Shown here in pieces: positions 7,190-13,595 of a stretch of 13,595 bases of DNA. A program made the position numbers and the translations under genes. The DNA lies in contig JAATFS010000278.1 in assembly GCA_015655035.1 (NCBI GenBank), positions 1 through 13,595 of the forward strand, in the 5' to 3' direction. The notes beneath the pieces are model-generated. The model was not told the origin of the DNA, ran no database searches, and saw only the letters and a program-made list of their open reading frames with translations. The stretch comes from Lysobacterales bacterium. Lineage in GTDB: Bacteria > Pseudomonadota > Gammaproteobacteria > Xanthomonadales > Xanthomonadaceae. Numbering within the stretch: the first letter of the stretch is position 1; every line of letters begins with the position of its first letter.

Positions 7190-8083
7190 TCATCGCGATG
7201 GCGCGAAGCCGTTGACCACCGCGCGTTGCAGCGCCGGGGCCAGCTGTCCCCGCCAGTCGCGGTCGTTGGCGACCTGGGCCGAGGCGCGACTGGCGTCGAA
7301 GGCGTCGAAATCCAGCTCGGCCAGCGCCCATACCTGCTCGCCAGTAGTGCGCGCCAGCACCCCATCGGCCGGGAACCCCGCATCCATCGGCGCGAATACC
7401 GCTGCCTCACCCGTGTTCACGTCCAGCGCCGGACTCCACTTGGCCAGGCCCGCCGTTACGGCCAGCGCGACGAACATACGGTTCTCCAGCGCGCGCGCCA
7501 GGCAACCCACCTGTACCCGCGTGGCGCCGGCGGCGGTGTCGGTACAGCTGGGCACCACCAACAGGCGCGCGCCCGCTTCGTACTGCGCGCGCACCGGCAG
7601 CGGGAACTCGCTGTCGTAGCAGATCGCCACGCCGGCGCGAACGCCGTCGGCCTCGAATACCTTCAACGCATCGCCGCCCTCGATGATCCCGGTGCTCTTC
7701 TCGAAACCGGTGAGCTGCAACTTGTCCTGCCAGCCGTGGCCACCGTCAGGCGAAAACCAGTAGCTCCGGTTGCGATAGCGCCCTTCCGCCGTGGCCAGCA
7801 AGAAACTGCCGGCCACCAGGTGCAGGCCGTGCGCCTGTGCCAGGCCGGCATACAACTGCATCCAGTCGCCATGCAAGCCCTGGATGGCCTGCAACGACGC
7901 CCCCAGGTCGGCCGATATCGCGGGGGCAAACGTAGCCGCCAGTTCCAGCGACAGATACTCCGGCAGTACCGCCACGCGCGCGCCTGCATCTGCGGCCTCG
8001 GCGATCACGGCCGCCTGCTTTTCGGCAAAAGCGCCGAAGTCGGCCGGCTGGCCGATCGGATACTTGGCTACCGCGATCTTCAT
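7190..8083 (-). CDS. Carbon-nitrogen hydrolase (nitrilase superfamily)
   Basis: This 297-residue cytoplasmic hydrolase should cleave a carbon-nitrogen bond (amide or carbamoyl) through a Glu-Lys-Cys triad. All three residues are visible: E42 in LPEYLSLE, K121 in WQDKLQLT and C155 in GVAICYDSEFP. The PEYLS and ICYDSEFP contexts are typical of the aliphatic amidase-like branches rather than true nitrilases. The substrate is unknown. The ATG at 8083 is firmly placed: MKIAVAKYPIG is the family start and GGAG lies 8 nt upstream (8092-8095) inside the preceding gene. An open frame continues upstream to 8272 but only in the shadow of the acetyltransferase gene. The start overlaps the GNAT stop by 4 nt (ATGA), showing translational coupling. 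In other bacteria the same two domains are fused in one polypeptide (GNAT N-terminal, hydrolase C-terminal), which supports a joint role. Confidence 0.92.
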   Translation of the reverse strand: MKIAVAKYPIGQPADFGAFAEKQAAVIAEAADAGARVAVLPEYLSLELAATFAPAISADLGASLQAIQGLHGDWMQLYAGLAQAHGLHLVAGSFLLATAEGRYRNRSYWFSPDGGHGWQDKLQLTGFEKSTGIIEGGDALKVFEADGVRAGVAICYDSEFPLPVRAQYEAGARLLVVPSCTDTAAGATRVQVGCLARALENRMFVALAVTAGLAKWSPALDVNTGEAAVFAPMDAGFPADGVLARTTGEQVWALAELDFDAFDASRASAQVANDRDWRGQLAPALQRAVVNGFAPSR

Positions 8084-8694
8084 ACTGCGTTCTCCAGCGA
8101 ACGGGTCCAGAAAGTGAGGCCGTGCTCCAGTTCGCCCTGCCCCGGCTCGCGCCAGCGCAGTCGCACGGTCATGCCCGGCTGCGGAGCATAGCCGCGCTTT
8201 CGCCAGAATGCGTCGTTGGAGCGATAGCCTTGAGGCCTGCGCGGATCGCTGTCGTCGCGATCCACCGAACAAAAGGCGGTGGTGCGGAAACGGCCCAGTT
8301 CGCGCGCATGCGCCTGGCGCTGGTCGAAGAAGGCGTGGCCGATGCCACGGCCGCGATATTCCGGCAACAGCACCGATTCGCCGAAATAGAACACCTGCGC
8401 GGGGTCCAGCGCGGCATCATGAAACGGCTGCGCGAAAGCCTCGGAATCGTCCAGCAACGGCAATCCGGTGGAAGCGCCTACCACGCGCTCGCCGTCGCGG
8501 GCAAGCACCAGCACACTATCGGCAGAGCCGCAATAGGCCGCCAGGTAATCGCGCTCGTAGTCGGAATCGCCTTCATAGAGGTAAGGCCAGTCGCGGAACA
8601 CGGCCACGCGCAGCCGCGCCACGACATCCAGATGAGGACGAAAATCGGCGCCGCGATATAGCTCGATGGCGGGGGTCTGGATCATGCGCACCAT
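8080..8694 (-). CDS. GNAT family N-acetyltransferase
   Basis: This 204-residue protein carries the acetyl-CoA-binding motif A of GNAT enzymes: the strand FYFGESVLLPEYRGRGIGHAF has the pyrophosphate loop RGRGIG at residues 114-119. The helix QRQAHARELGRF follows. It would transfer an acetyl group from acetyl-CoA to an amine, but the acceptor is unknown. The N-terminal part (RLRVAVFRDWPYLYEGD) and C-terminal part (NDAFWRKRGYAPQPG) resemble the RimI-like domain found fused to nitrilase-type hydrolases, and here the hydrolase gene follows with a 4-nt overlap. The start is not firm: ATG at 8694 and ATG at 8685 are both possible and neither has a strong Shine-Dalgarno. The lacI stop is 28 nt upstream on the same strand, so the three genes may form one transcript. 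Confidence 0.87.
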   Translation of the reverse strand: MVRMIQTPAIELYRGADFRPHLDVVARLRVAVFRDWPYLYEGDSDYERDYLAAYCGSADSVLVLARDGERVVGASTGLPLLDDSEAFAQPFHDAALDPAQVFYFGESVLLPEYRGRGIGHAFFDQRQAHARELGRFRTTAFCSVDRDDSDPRRPQGYRSNDAFWRKRGYAPQPGMTVRLRWREPGQGELEHGLTFWTRSLENAV

Positions 8695-8722
8695 TCTAGC
8701 GAAGGCACGTGCGATTCCCGCG

Positions 8723-9778
8723 TCAGCCCTTTAGATCGTCCCACACCAGGCTCTCGGCCGTCACGATGCAAAAACGGGTCGGGCCCGCCTGCGCCTCTGG
8801 CCCGCTCTCGCCGCAGGCGCGCAGCAGATGGCGGAGGCCACGCAGTGCCTGCGCCTCGGGATCCTGGTCGATGACTGCGGCGATCGCGCCCGCGGCCATC
8901 AGTTCGGCATGCTCCAGGTTTGCTTCATGCCCGACCCATACCGGCCAACGCTCTTTCGGCAGCTGGCGGAAGGCGCGGTAGATGCCGCCCGAAGCCGCGC
9001 CCGTGTTATAGATGGCCACGATGTCGTTGTAGCGCTCGTACATGTCCTTTACGTGCGCGAACGCCAATTCATCGCGATCGTAATGTGCGCTCGGAGCCTC
9101 GACGATCAAGCCGGGAAAGCGTTCGCCCATGACCTTGCGGAAGCCGGACACACGCTCGATGTGGTCGCGGAAATCCATCGACATTACCGGCAGCAACACG
9201 CGTCCGGGGGCATGCACGAAACGTCCCAGCAGGTCAGCGGCGGTACGCCCAGCCAAGGCATTGTCGATACCAGCGTAGACATGTGGACCGATATCACTGA
9301 TATCGCTGGTGATCGTCACCACCGGCAGCTGAGCCGCCAACAACTTGCGCAGGCATGCGCGAATGCGCTCAACATCGCGTGCCATCACGATCAACCCGGA
9401 ACGGGGGTATGGCGGATTGCGTAGGAAACGCAACAGGCCGGCTTCCTCGCCCTGGTTCCAGAAGATGCGATGGATCGACACGCGCGAACCGATCATCTGG
9501 GCATGTTCGCGGATCGCCTTGTCGAGGCGGCGGAAATGCACCATGCCAGTCCCTGGCAGAACCACGTCGAAGTGAAGGACACCGTGATTGACGCTGGGCA
9601 GAATACGGCGCACGTTGAGCTGGCGCGCGGCCTCGATCACCTTCCGCCGCAACTGATCGGACACGCTGCCGCGTTCGTTCAGCACACGGTCGACGGTACT
9701 CGGGCTGACACCTGCCAATTCGGCGATTTCCGGAATGCGAGGGAATCGACGTTGCTTGGGGAAGAGGGAATCGTTCAT
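8723..9778 (-). CDS. LacI family transcriptional regulator with sugar-binding domain
   Basis: This 351-residue repressor has an N-terminal LacI-type helix-turn-helix at about residues 16-36 (PEIAELAGVSPSTVDRVLNE) and a periplasmic-binding-protein-like ligand domain from about 68 (LHFDVVLPGTGM) to the end. The VDRVLN version of the recognition helix and the binding domain resemble regulators that sense sugars or sugar-like ligands. The usual LacI hinge sequence (ARxLxxxxS before the core) is not apparent; the HTH is joined by VRRILPSVNHGV. The ATG at 9778 gives the natural N-terminus but has no good Shine-Dalgarno. The gene follows the oprB porin on the same strand across a 96-bp gap holding a long inverted repeat, and precedes GNAT by 28 nt. 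The sugar-gene neighbours (oprB, gcd) suggest, but do not show, that they are its targets. Confidence 0.9.
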   Translation of the reverse strand: MNDSLFPKQRRFPRIPEIAELAGVSPSTVDRVLNERGSVSDQLRRKVIEAARQLNVRRILPSVNHGVLHFDVVLPGTGMVHFRRLDKAIREHAQMIGSRVSIHRIFWNQGEEAGLLRFLRNPPYPRSGLIVMARDVERIRACLRKLLAAQLPVVTITSDISDIGPHVYAGIDNALAGRTAADLLGRFVHAPGRVLLPVMSMDFRDHIERVSGFRKVMGERFPGLIVEAPSAHYDRDELAFAHVKDMYERYNDIVAIYNTGAASGGIYRAFRQLPKERWPVWVGHEANLEHAELMAAGAIAAVIDQDPEAQALRGLRHLLRACGESGPEAQAGPTRFCIVTAESLVWDDLKG

Positions 9779-9792
9779 GCCGCAAGGAAACG

Positions 9793-9861
9793 AAAATAGG
9801 TCGACGCCATTCCAGAATCCCGGGCGGCATAAGCCGTCAGAGCTCCGGGGCGTCGACCTAT
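9793..9861 (-). terminator. Long inverted repeat with T-tract after oprB; possible operator upstream of lacI
   Basis: Perfect 13-bp arms, ATAGGTCGACGCC (9796-9808) and GGCGTCGACCTAT (9849-9861), flank a 40-nt loop that itself can form a small CGGC/GCCG hairpin around ATAA. On the minus strand the second arm runs straight into TTTT, which fits a Rho-independent terminator beginning 13 nt after the oprB stop. The loop is unusually long for one. Both arms contain GTCGAC, with centres 52 bp apart, and lie just upstream of the lacI start, so a paired operator is an alternative. Both roles are inferred. Confidence 0.55.
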
Positions 9862-9874
9862 CACGTATTCACAA

Positions 9875-11161
9875 TCAGAACGCAATCACGCTGCGCATGC
9901 CGACGATCACCACGTCCGAGCGCTGGTCACGCGCACCGGGGTTGTGGATCCACTGCACGCCGGGTTGCAGACGCAGGCCAGGGATGACCTGGAAGGCGTA
10001 GTTCAACTCCAGCACGTATTCGTTGCCATCCTGCACCCGCATCGGCGCCAGCAGTCCGTTGTCGACCTGCAAGGCCTGACGACGGGTCATCCGCTCGTTG
10101 GCGTGGTTCACCGCAAACGCGATGCCGGCACTGTCGGCCGGACGCGACGGGAACGGTCCTTTCCACACCAGCCCGGCGGCTAGCGTGCGGTCCACCGTAC
10201 TCGTGCGCTGATCGGCCGCTGCCACGTTGACGAACGCACGCAGCTCACCAGCGCCGCTGGCATCGCGCGCCGGCAGCAATTGCTGCAACGCCGACAGATA
10301 GCCGCCATAGGAGCCACTACGAATCACCAGCGTGCCGGTGTCGTCTGCATCGCGCACGTCACTGCGCGGCGCGCTGCTGTACCAACCTCCGATCTTGTAG
10401 CTGCCTGCCTGCCCGTCGAAGCTGGGGGTCCAGCCATATTCGAGCACTGACAGCGCACCGACCGTCCCGGACGGCGCCAGCGACAGCCGGTTGCGCGTGT
10501 CCAGGTACTCCGGATTGACCTGGTAGACGCCGGCCTTCAGGTAGCGATCGCTGCCGAGCGACAGCCGCATCACGCCGCCCCACTGGCTGATCGGCCAGTT
10601 GTACCAGTAGTCGCCCACAAAGTTGCCTGCCTGGCTACCGCAGAACGACAGGTTGTTGAAATTGCACTCCTGGTAGCCGAAATCCGCAGCGGGCGTGATC
10701 CGGCCGAGCTTCCAGGCAAACTTGCCACCCGCCGATTCGTGCGACAGCGACAATTCCGTCAAACGGGTCACGTTGCCGCGACCGTACAGTTCGTGCGGCC
10801 CGAGCAATGCCTGGATCCCGGCCCGTTCATTCAGGTCGTCGCCATCGCGATGCGACAGCACCACCTTGGCGTGGGTGCCGGACCAGCCCCATAGCCGGTC
10901 CAGATCCAGATCGGCCCCCAGCACAAGCTGGCCGGCGTGGGCGAAGTCGTCCGGGCCGTCGCCGGACACCGCCGCCAGATCCTCGGAGGTGTAGCCGAAC
11001 GCCAGCGCAATGCCGCGCGCCTCCAGCGAATCGCGGGTGCCACCCCAGTTACCAGTCAGCGTATCGGCCGCGACCGCCGTGTTGGCAAGTCCTGCCACAG
11101 CAAGGGCGCAAAGCGTTGCCAGCCCGCGAATACGCGAGCAAGAGGATTTCGATTGATTCAT
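9875..11161 (-). CDS. oprB: OprB-family carbohydrate-selective outer-membrane porin
   Basis: This 428-residue outer-membrane beta-barrel lets glucose and related sugars into the periplasm. The N-terminus is a clear Sec signal peptide (Arg at 10 and 12, hydrophobic core LATLCALAVAGLA, cleavage after AVA at about residue 31). The mature protein opens with the OprB signature LTGNWGGTRDSLEARGIAL. The family's cysteine loop ECNFNNLSFCGSQ is present (C166, C174). The chain ends in IAF, with the terminal aromatic residue needed for barrel assembly. I chose the ATG at 11161, which has AAGGAA 10 nt upstream (11172-11177). An open frame back to a TTG at 11203 falls inside the terminator hairpin and is rejected. 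It follows the glucose dehydrogenase gene on the same strand by 95 bp, consistent with a shared role in periplasmic glucose use. Confidence 0.93.
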   Translation of the reverse strand: MNQSKSSCSRIRGLATLCALAVAGLANTAVAADTLTGNWGGTRDSLEARGIALAFGYTSEDLAAVSGDGPDDFAHAGQLVLGADLDLDRLWGWSGTHAKVVLSHRDGDDLNERAGIQALLGPHELYGRGNVTRLTELSLSHESAGGKFAWKLGRITPAADFGYQECNFNNLSFCGSQAGNFVGDYWYNWPISQWGGVMRLSLGSDRYLKAGVYQVNPEYLDTRNRLSLAPSGTVGALSVLEYGWTPSFDGQAGSYKIGGWYSSAPRSDVRDADDTGTLVIRSGSYGGYLSALQQLLPARDASGAGELRAFVNVAAADQRTSTVDRTLAAGLVWKGPFPSRPADSAGIAFAVNHANERMTRRQALQVDNGLLAPMRVQDGNEYVLELNYAFQVIPGLRLQPGVQWIHNPGARDQRSDVVIVGMRSVIAF

Positions 11162-11183
11162 CAGATTTGTATTCCTTGGCCCG

Positions 11184-11216
11184 AAAAAACCGCAGGCCGG
11201 CAAGCGGCCTGCGGTT
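11184..11216 (-). terminator. Strong Rho-independent terminator after gcd
   Basis: Twelve-bp perfect arms (AACCGCAGGCCG at 11188-11199 and CGGCCTGCGGTT at 11205-11216) enclose a 5-nt loop. On the minus strand the hairpin is followed by six T residues ending at 11184. It begins 40 nt after the gcd stop and ends only 22 nt before the oprB ATG, so the oprB ribosome site sits directly after it. This is a textbook intrinsic terminator by sequence. Its effect on oprB is discussed under findings. Confidence 0.88.
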
Positions 11217-11256
11217 CACCGGGCGGGATCGAAGTGGGGGATTCGACCCGTGCGCC

Positions 11257-13595
11257 TCAGTCTTGCTTGGGTAGTGCGTAGGCAATCACGTAGTCACCGC
11301 GGTTTTCATTGCTGCCGGTGCGAGTAGCGCCGCCATCGACCACCACCACGTACTGGCGGCCGTCCTTGCCAACGTAGCTCATTGGCGCGCCCTGACCACC
11401 TACTGGCAGCCGCGAGCGCCACAATTCCTTGCCAGTGTCGTTGTCCAGGGCGCGCACATAATAGTCCAAGGTGCCATGGAAAAACGTCAGTCCTCCCTTG
11501 GTGACCATCGGGCCTCCCATGGTCGGCATGCCGATCGGTATCCGCACACCCGGCGCAATACCGTGCACCGGCGCATCCTGGATACTGCCCATCGGCACCT
11601 GCCATTTGGTCTTGCCCGTGCTCAGGTCGATCGCACTCATGCTGCCAAACGGCGGCTTGAAGCAAGGCACGCCCAACGGCGAGACGAACATCGAGCGCTC
11701 CACGCCCCACGGCGTACCGGTCTGCGTGGAATACTCACCTTCGGTGGACGGCTTCAGGCCGGTGCGCTCAGCCTCTTCCTGCTTGATGAAGCGGCCCCAT
11801 TGGGCCATGCGAATGTCGTTGACGATCAGCGTGCCGGTGGACGCGTCAATGGCGCCGCCACCCCAGTTGAAGCCGCCGTAGTAGCCGGGGTAGATCAAAG
11901 TCCGCTGCTTGTCCGACAACGGGGTGAACTCACCCTTCCAGCGCATTTGCTTGAACTGGATACGGCAGTACAACTGGTCGAAGATCGACGCGCCCCACAT
12001 GTCCGCTTCCTTCAACGGCTCGGCACCCACCGAGATCGAGGAGTAAGGCTGGGTATCGGCAACCTGCATGCCTGGCATCGCATCGGTGGCGACCTTGCGG
12101 TACTCCACCGGCGCCACCAGCTTGCCGTCGCGGCGGTCGAGTACGAACACCTGGCCACGCTTGGTCAGCTGGATCACCACCGGCAGCGTGGAACCGTCCT
12201 TCTGCGGCAGGTCGTACAGGATCGGCTGGGAGGTAACGTCGTAGTCGAACTGGTCGATGTTGGCGGTACGGAAGTGCCAACGCTCCTTGCCGGTCTTCAT
12301 CTCGACCGCGACGACCGCATCGTTGTATTCGTTGGAATACGGATGACGGTTGCCGGTCCAGAAGTCCGGGGTCTGGTTACCCGTCGGGAAGTAGGCCAGG
12401 CCGAGCTTCGGATCGTAAGCGGCCGTACCCCAGAAATTGGGCGTTTCCGGCGCGTAGTGCTGGCCCGGCGGCAACGGCGTGCTGTCGCTGGCGCCGCGGG
12501 CGGCGTCCCATGCCCACAGGGTCTTGCCGGTACGCAGATCGAACCCGCGCACCACGCCGGAAGGCTCGCCCACCGATAGGTTGTCGTTCAGCTTGCCGCC
12601 AACCAGGATCACCCCTTCGGCCACCAGCGGCGCCGACGTCAGATAATAGGAACCCTGCTCCGGCGCGGTGTTCAGGCCATCCTTCAGGTCCACGAAGCCA
12701 TTCTTGCCAAAGTCCTCGCAGGGCTTGCCAGTCTCGGCATCCAGCACGAACAGGCGACCATCGTTGGTGGTGCTGACGATGCGCTTGCGGCATACCTCCG
12801 GCGCGACGGGCTGGCCGGCAACGGCCGCCGGCGCCAGGGTGGCGTCGCCCGCCGGCTGTGGCGCAGCCTCATCCGTCAGCTCGGCATAGGACACGCCACG
12901 GCAACGCTTCCAGCCCTTGTTGCTCGCGGTCTCGCGCATCTTCGGGTCGAAGCGCCAGCGCTCCTTGCCGTTGGTGGCATCCAGCGCGATCACCTTGTTC
13001 AGCGGCGTGCACAGGTACATGGTGTCGCCGATCTTGATCGGAGTGACCTGGTACTCGGAACCGTCCACGGCCAGATCACCAGTGCGGTAGGTCCAGGCAA
13101 CCTTCAGATCCTTGACGTTGGACTTGTTGATCTGATCGAACTGGGCAAAGCGATTGCCGCCGGTATTGCGGCCCCAGGCCGGCCAATCGTCGCCACTGTC
13201 CTCGCCCGCATCGGGCTGGATCACCGGCGCGGCTTTGCCGCTGGCCACGACCTGCGGATGTACGCGGAACATGCCGGCGAAGATGCCGACGATGACCACC
13301 GCCAGCACCACCGCAAGGGCCGCAGCCGGCTTGCAGGCCAGCGCTTGCGCACCATCCTTCTTGCGCAGCAGCGGCGCCAGCAGCGTGGCGACCAGCGCCA
13401 CCACCAGGAACGCGACCGAGCGCGGCACCAACTGCCAGAAGTCGGTACCGACCTCCCAGAAGGCCCATATCGCGCTGACAATGAGCAGTGCCCAGGCCAG
13501 CCCTATGGTCCAGGACTTGCGCAGCCACAGGCCCACACCCACACCGGCCATGCTCAGGCCGGCCGGAAGGTAGAACCAGGACCCGCCCAGCGAGA
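11257..13595 (-). CDS. gcd: Membrane-bound PQQ-dependent glucose dehydrogenase, 5' end cut by window edge
   Basis: The frame is open to the window edge, so the true start lies outside; about 778 codons are visible of a family length near 800. The enzyme oxidises glucose to gluconolactone in the periplasm and feeds electrons to ubiquinone. Upstream of the ATG at 13551 the frame still reads family-like SLGGSWFYLPAGLS, so that ATG is internal. At least three or four transmembrane segments occur in the first 100 residues (for example TIGLAWALLIVSAIWAFW and AALAVVLAVVIVGIFAG). A PQQ beta-propeller follows, with WGRNTGGNRFAQFDQI, repeated W-motif blades (TGKERWHF, TGKTLWAWD, TGKELWRSRLP) and the C-terminal GGQGAPMSY...GDYVIAYALP. 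Counting from the ATG at 13551, likely catalytic residues are D436 and K464 (TKRGQVFVLDRRDG). An Ala/Pro-rich insert lies in the segment between the CRGVSY and CRKRI cysteines. A strong terminator and oprB follow. Confidence 0.95.
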   Translation of the reverse strand, partial: SLGGSWFYLPAGLSMAGVGVGLWLRKSWTIGLAWALLIVSAIWAFWEVGTDFWQLVPRSVAFLVVALVATLLAPLLRKKDGAQALACKPAAALAVVLAVVIVGIFAGMFRVHPQVVASGKAAPVIQPDAGEDSGDDWPAWGRNTGGNRFAQFDQINKSNVKDLKVAWTYRTGDLAVDGSEYQVTPIKIGDTMYLCTPLNKVIALDATNGKERWRFDPKMRETASNKGWKRCRGVSYAELTDEAAPQPAGDATLAPAAVAGQPVAPEVCRKRIVSTTNDGRLFVLDAETGKPCEDFGKNGFVDLKDGLNTAPEQGSYYLTSAPLVAEGVILVGGKLNDNLSVGEPSGVVRGFDLRTGKTLWAWDAARGASDSTPLPPGQHYAPETPNFWGTAAYDPKLGLAYFPTGNQTPDFWTGNRHPYSNEYNDAVVAVEMKTGKERWHFRTANIDQFDYDVTSQPILYDLPQKDGSTLPVVIQLTKRGQVFVLDRRDGKLVAPVEYRKVATDAMPGMQVADTQPYSSISVGAEPLKEADMWGASIFDQLYCRIQFKQMRWKGEFTPLSDKQRTLIYPGYYGGFNWGGGAIDASTGTLIVNDIRMAQWGRFIKQEEAERTGLKPSTEGEYSTQTGTPWGVERSMFVSPLGVPCFKPPFGSMSAIDLSTGKTKWQVPMGSIQDAPVHGIAPGVRIPIGMPTMGGPMVTKGGLTFFHGTLDYYVRALDNDTGKELWRSRLPVGGQGAPMSYVGKDGRQYVVVVDGGATRTGSNENRGDYVIAYALPKQD

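Noticed and set aside
11229..11259. tRNA T-arm-like string GGGGATTCGACCC before the gcd stop
   Set aside because: The flanking bases do not pair as a T-stem and no acceptor, D or anticodon arm can be built around it.
1..13595. Mobile elements, CRISPR, toxin-antitoxin or phage-defence genes
   Set aside because: Every substantial stretch is accounted for by conserved metabolic, transport or regulatory genes, and no array, terminal repeat pair with a transposase, or defence domain was seen.

Overview
The window is 13.6 kb of dense, high-GC DNA with short intergenic gaps (all under 200 bp). Gene content and protein style (GluRS followed by Zur, paired regulator/transporter units, an OprB porin beside membrane glucose dehydrogenase) suggest a gammaproteobacterium of the Xanthomonas/Stenotrophomonas type. 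That assignment is inference from the proteins, not from a marker gene. I see no insertion sequence, integrase, phage gene, CRISPR array, tRNA or rRNA, so this looks like ordinary chromosomal backbone. I did not find a convincing new multi-gene system.

Layout, left to right. (1) 3-1675, plus strand: a MarR regulator overlapping an MFS exporter by ATGA. (2) 1724-5014: a LysR regulator (plus) facing away from an MFS-then-aldo/keto reductase operon (minus). The shared 101-bp gap is AT-rich on its LysR side and holds a palindrome, a classic autoregulated efflux/detoxification arrangement. (3) 5096-7004, minus: gltX followed 13 nt later by a Zur-type Fur regulator. A perfect 17-bp palindrome overlaps a possible -10 box upstream of gltX. 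(4) 7190-9778, minus: a LacI-type regulator, then a GNAT acetyltransferase whose stop overlaps the start of a nitrilase-superfamily hydrolase (ATGA). Elsewhere these two domains occur as one fused protein. (5) 9875-13595, minus: the end-truncated gene for PQQ-dependent membrane glucose dehydrogenase, followed by an OprB-type carbohydrate porin. A strong Rho-independent terminator lies between them.

How the genes may work together: regions 4 and 5 share a strand. The order gcd - terminator - oprB - inverted repeat - lacI - GNAT - nitrilase suggests a sugar-uptake and periplasmic glucose-oxidation locus with an adjacent sugar-type repressor. The porin would admit glucose to the periplasm and the dehydrogenase would oxidise it to gluconolactone, passing electrons to ubiquinone. 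Whether LacI controls these genes is inference. The most notable points are the placement of the terminator only 22 nt before the oprB start codon, the 13-bp inverted repeat between oprB and lacI, the split GNAT/nitrilase pair, and the altered active-site motif in the glucose dehydrogenase.
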